Assembly (NCBI GenBank): GCA_018608735.1
Contig: JABAYZ010000061.1
Span: 1-7,967, forward strand
Direction of reading: 5' to 3'
Origin: Flavobacteriaceae bacterium
GTDB taxonomy: Bacteria > Bacteroidota > Bacteroidia > Flavobacteriales > Flavobacteriaceae
Length of the DNA stretch: 7,967 nt
Part shown: piece by piece, positions 6,576 through 7,967 of the stretch
Numbering within the stretch: position 1 is the stretch's first letter
Layout: the number at the start of each line of letters is the position of its first letter
Made by a program: the position numbers and the translations under genes
Notes under the pieces: model-generated
Told to the model about the DNA's origin: nothing
Databases searched by the model: none
Seen by the model: only the letters and a program-made list of their open reading frames with translations

Positions 6576-6746
6576 TTAGTTTTGGTTAAAATTACTTTTT
6601 AATACCCTAAATAGTGGTAAATAAATGCTAAAGTTTATATGTTTAAAGTTTAAATCATTTCCAAAACTTATTTGGAATGCGAAAGGATTCACTTTGCTGA
6701 ATCTTTGATTTCGCGCATCAGCGGGTCTTTTTAAAGACACAAACAT
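6576..6746 (-). other. 56-codon open frame upstream of the DUF2911 gene (doubtful small gene)
   Basis: On the minus strand, an ATG at 6746 opens a 56-residue frame beginning MFVSLKRPADARNQRF and containing NPFAFQISFGND, then a hydrophobic-aromatic tail ending in NFNQN. The stop lies 15 bp before the DUF2911 ATG, so it could be a leader gene of that transcript. I see no obvious ribosome-binding site, signal peptide or known domain. The frame crosses all three inverted repeats (6661-6738), so its conservation, if any, could reflect a conserved DNA or RNA element and not a protein. I have an unverified recollection of similar peptides annotated as hypothetical proteins in Flavobacteriaceae. Confidence 0.25.
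6661..6738. repeat. Cluster of three short inverted repeats
   Basis: Three palindromic units follow each other. The first is CCAAA-ACTTA-TTTGG (6661-6675). The second is AAAGGATTCA, loop CTTTGC, TGAATCTTT (6682-6706), a 9-bp stem with one bulged G. The third is GTCTTTTTAAAGAC (6725-6738), a perfect palindrome. They stand in a locally GC-richer patch within very AT-rich intergenic DNA. None is followed by a convincing U-run, so they are not standard terminators. They lie upstream of the asnB promoter and upstream of the DUF2911 gene, inside the possible leader of the latter. Confidence 0.5.
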
Positions 6747-6788
6747 TTTTCGCTAATTATAAGCAAATGACTTGATTTATATCACTTT

Positions 6789-6821
6789 TTGGCTGGATTA
6801 GAACATATAAAGTTACATTTG
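6789..6821 (+). promoter_or_regulatory. asnB promoter (TTG / TACATTTG)
   Basis: TACATTTG (6814-6821) matches the Bacteroidota -7 consensus exactly, and TTG (6789-6791) lies 22 bp upstream as a -33 element, within the usual spacing. Transcription would begin near 6826, leaving a long leader of about 104 nt before the asnB ATG. The leader contains a small hairpin, CTGCA-TATT-TGCAG (6895-6908), ending 21 bp before the ATG. Confidence 0.6.
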
Positions 6822-6929
6822 TATACTAATTACTAATATTTAGTTTTAAATTATAATCATTATAACGACTCTTATTTATAATATATAATCATAGCTGCAT
6901 ATTTGCAGTCTAATAAATAAGAAACTATT

Positions 6930-7703
6930 ATGTGTGGAATTGTTTGTGCATTTGATTTAAAACAAAAATCAGAGATTTTAAGACCTCAAGTCCTTGAGAT
7001 GTCCAAAAAAATAAGACACCGTGGGCCGGACTGGAGCGGTATTTATAGCGATGAAAAAACCGTCATGGCACATGAGCGTTTGGCTATTGTAGATCCTGCA
7101 TCTGGGCAACAACCTTTATTTAGTGAAGATAAAAAACTCATATTGGCTGCTAACGGAGAAATATATAATCACAGAGAATTGCGTAAACAATTTAATGGAA
7201 CATATAATTTTCAAACAGCATCCGATTGTGAGATCATTCTAGCATTGTATAAAGAAAAAGGGGTTGATTTTGTAGACGATCTCAATGGAATTTTTGGTTT
7301 TGCACTCTATGATGTAGAAAAAGACGGCTATTTTATCGCCCGAGATCATATGGGGATTATCCCTCTATATATTGGATGGGATCAAAACGGGACCTTTTAT
7401 GTGGCTTCAGAATTAAAAGCCCTCGAAGGTGTTTGTACTAAAATCGAATTATTTCCTCCAGGACATTATATGTCCAGTACCGATGGTGCGTTTGTGAAAT
7501 GGTACAATAGAGAGTGGACAGACTACGATGCTGTAAAAGAGAATGAAACAAGTATCGCTGAGGTTAAAAAAGCATTGGAAGATGCGGTTCACAGACAATT
7601 AATGAGTGATGTCCCTTACGGCGTTTTACTATCAGGAGGGTTAGATTCTTCGACACTTCTGATGCTTGGTATCCTCAATTGCATTCGTTTTCTGTTGGGT
7701 TAG
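6930..7703 (+). CDS. asnB: Asparagine synthetase B, N-terminal part; frame breaks after the ATP-binding motif
   Basis: AsnB makes asparagine from aspartate, ATP and glutamine in the cytosol. The glutaminase domain (about 2-185) is intact. Cys2 is the N-terminal nucleophile in MCGIVC, followed by RHRGPDWSG (29-37), HERLAIVDP (48-56), NGEIYNH (75-81) and SDCEII (98-103). The synthetase domain begins near 205 and reaches the PP-loop SGGLDS (235-240). After Ser241 (codon 7650-7652) the frame reads 16 residues unlike AsnB and stops at 7703, giving 257 residues where E. coli AsnB has about 554. The rest of the gene continues from 7652 in another frame. As written, the product would have a glutaminase but no working synthetase. 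The cause is either a real deletion or an assembly/sequence error. The start MCGIV is certain because Cys2 must become N-terminal. Confidence 0.93.
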   Translation: MCGIVCAFDLKQKSEILRPQVLEMSKKIRHRGPDWSGIYSDEKTVMAHERLAIVDPASGQQPLFSEDKKLILAANGEIYNHRELRKQFNGTYNFQTASDCEIILALYKEKGVDFVDDLNGIFGFALYDVEKDGYFIARDHMGIIPLYIGWDQNGTFYVASELKALEGVCTKIELFPPGHYMSSTDGAFVKWYNREWTDYDAVKENETSIAEVKKALEDAVHRQLMSDVPYGVLLSGGLDSSTLLMLGILNCIRFLLG

Positions 7704-7967
7704 AAGGGTCTCCAGATTTAGCGGCGGCTCAAAAAGTTGCGGATTATATTGGAACCATACACCACGAAATAAAATTCACCATTCAAGAAGGATTGGATGC
7801 TATAAAAGATGTGATTTACAATATAGAAACCTATGACATTACCACCATTCGCTCGTCAACTCCAATGTATTTAATGGCAAGAGTTATCAAATCTATGGGC
7901 ATCAAAATGGTGCTTTCTGGTGAAGGAGCAGATGAGATTTTTGGCGGGTATTTATACTTTCACAAAG
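7652..7967 (+). pseudogene. asnB: Out-of-frame continuation of asnB (synthetase domain), cut by the window end
   Basis: From GAC at 7652 another frame stays open to the window end and encodes typical flavobacterial AsnB sequence: DTSDAWYPQLHSFSVGLEG, then SPDLAAAQKVADYIG, HHEIKFTIQEGLDAI, TPMYLMARVIKSMG and the conserved SGEGADEIFGGYLYFHK. It has no stop and no good start of its own at the junction, so it is the same gene as the 6930 frame. Compared with the spacing I expect in AsnB, the helix following SGGLDSS (about 17 residues) is missing. Joining the two frames requires a lost segment of 3n+1 bases, about 52 if the spacing is normal. The real 3' end lies beyond the window. Confidence 0.85.

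Larger units (their letters stand above)
6561..6929. other. 369-bp intergenic region between DUF2911 gene and asnB
   Basis: This divergent region holds, from left to right, an AT-rich part next to the DUF2911 start with an 8-bp direct repeat AAAGTTTA (6630-6637 and 6645-6652), a less AT-rich block with three short inverted repeats (6661-6738), the asnB promoter (6789-6821) and an AT-rich leader with one small hairpin (6895-6908). A 56-codon frame lies on the minus strand (6576-6746). I see no tRNA-like or riboswitch-like fold that I recognise. Confidence 0.7.

Noticed and set aside
6682..6738. tRNA, riboswitch or intrinsic terminator in the intergenic inverted-repeat block
   Set aside because: There is no cloverleaf, no T-loop-like sequence, no recognised riboswitch core and no U-run following the hairpins on either strand.
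7641..7703. Programmed ribosomal frameshifting in asnB
   Set aside because: There is no convincing slippery sequence or stimulatory structure. A whole helix is missing in addition to the frame change, which slippage does not explain.
1..7967. CRISPR array, insertion sequence or phage/defence island
   Set aside because: I found no regularly spaced repeats, transposase or integrase motifs, and the genes are ordinary chromosomal functions.

Overview
The window looks like chromosomal DNA of a member of the Flavobacteriaceae (Bacteroidota). The evidence is the AT-rich sequence, the Bacteroidota-type -7 promoter motif TAnnTTTG in front of several genes, start regions without strong Shine-Dalgarno sequences, and protein families typical of that group (DUF2911 protein, COG3565-type VOC protein, RluF-type pseudouridine synthase, a flavobacterial-looking lipoprotein). 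The genus cannot be fixed from the sequence. Most of the window is ordinary housekeeping and accessory metabolism. I see no CRISPR array, insertion sequence, tRNA, rRNA or defence system.

Layout: (1) 1-2320, plus strand: ffh (SRP GTPase) and folD (C1-folate metabolism), 23 bp apart. (2) 2313-5230, minus strand: a tight five-gene array, read right to left as lipoprotein, cupin, alpha/beta hydrolase, rluF, VOC protein. Its junctions are 3 bp, 2 bp, 19 bp and a 1-base TAATG overlap. Its last gene runs 8 bases into the 3' end of folD on the opposite strand. (3) 5231-5330: a divergent promoter region. (4) 5331-5963, plus strand: queE (7-deazaguanine/queuosine biosynthesis), whose promoter motif lies so close to the ATG that the mRNA is probably almost leaderless. 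A bidirectional terminator hairpin follows at 5966-5998. (5) 6015-6560, minus strand: an exported DUF2911 protein. (6) 6561-6929: a 369-bp intergenic region holding a block of three short inverted repeats, an overlooked 56-codon open frame on the minus strand, and the asnB promoter and leader. (7) 6930-7967, plus strand: asnB (glutamine-hydrolysing asparagine synthetase), cut off by the window end.

Two things deserve a second look. asnB is broken in its reading frame directly after the ATP-binding motif SGGLDS. The downstream protein continues perfectly in another frame, as if a segment of 3n+1 bases (about 52 if spacing is normal) had been lost. The structured 6576-6746 block with its 56-codon frame resembles neither neighbour and could be a dispersed intergenic element, a structured RNA or a small protein gene.

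The genes do not form one pathway. They cover protein targeting (Ffh), one-carbon metabolism (FolD), rRNA modification (RluF), tRNA modification precursor synthesis (QueE) and asparagine synthesis (AsnB). The job of the lipoprotein-cupin-hydrolase-VOC group is unknown.
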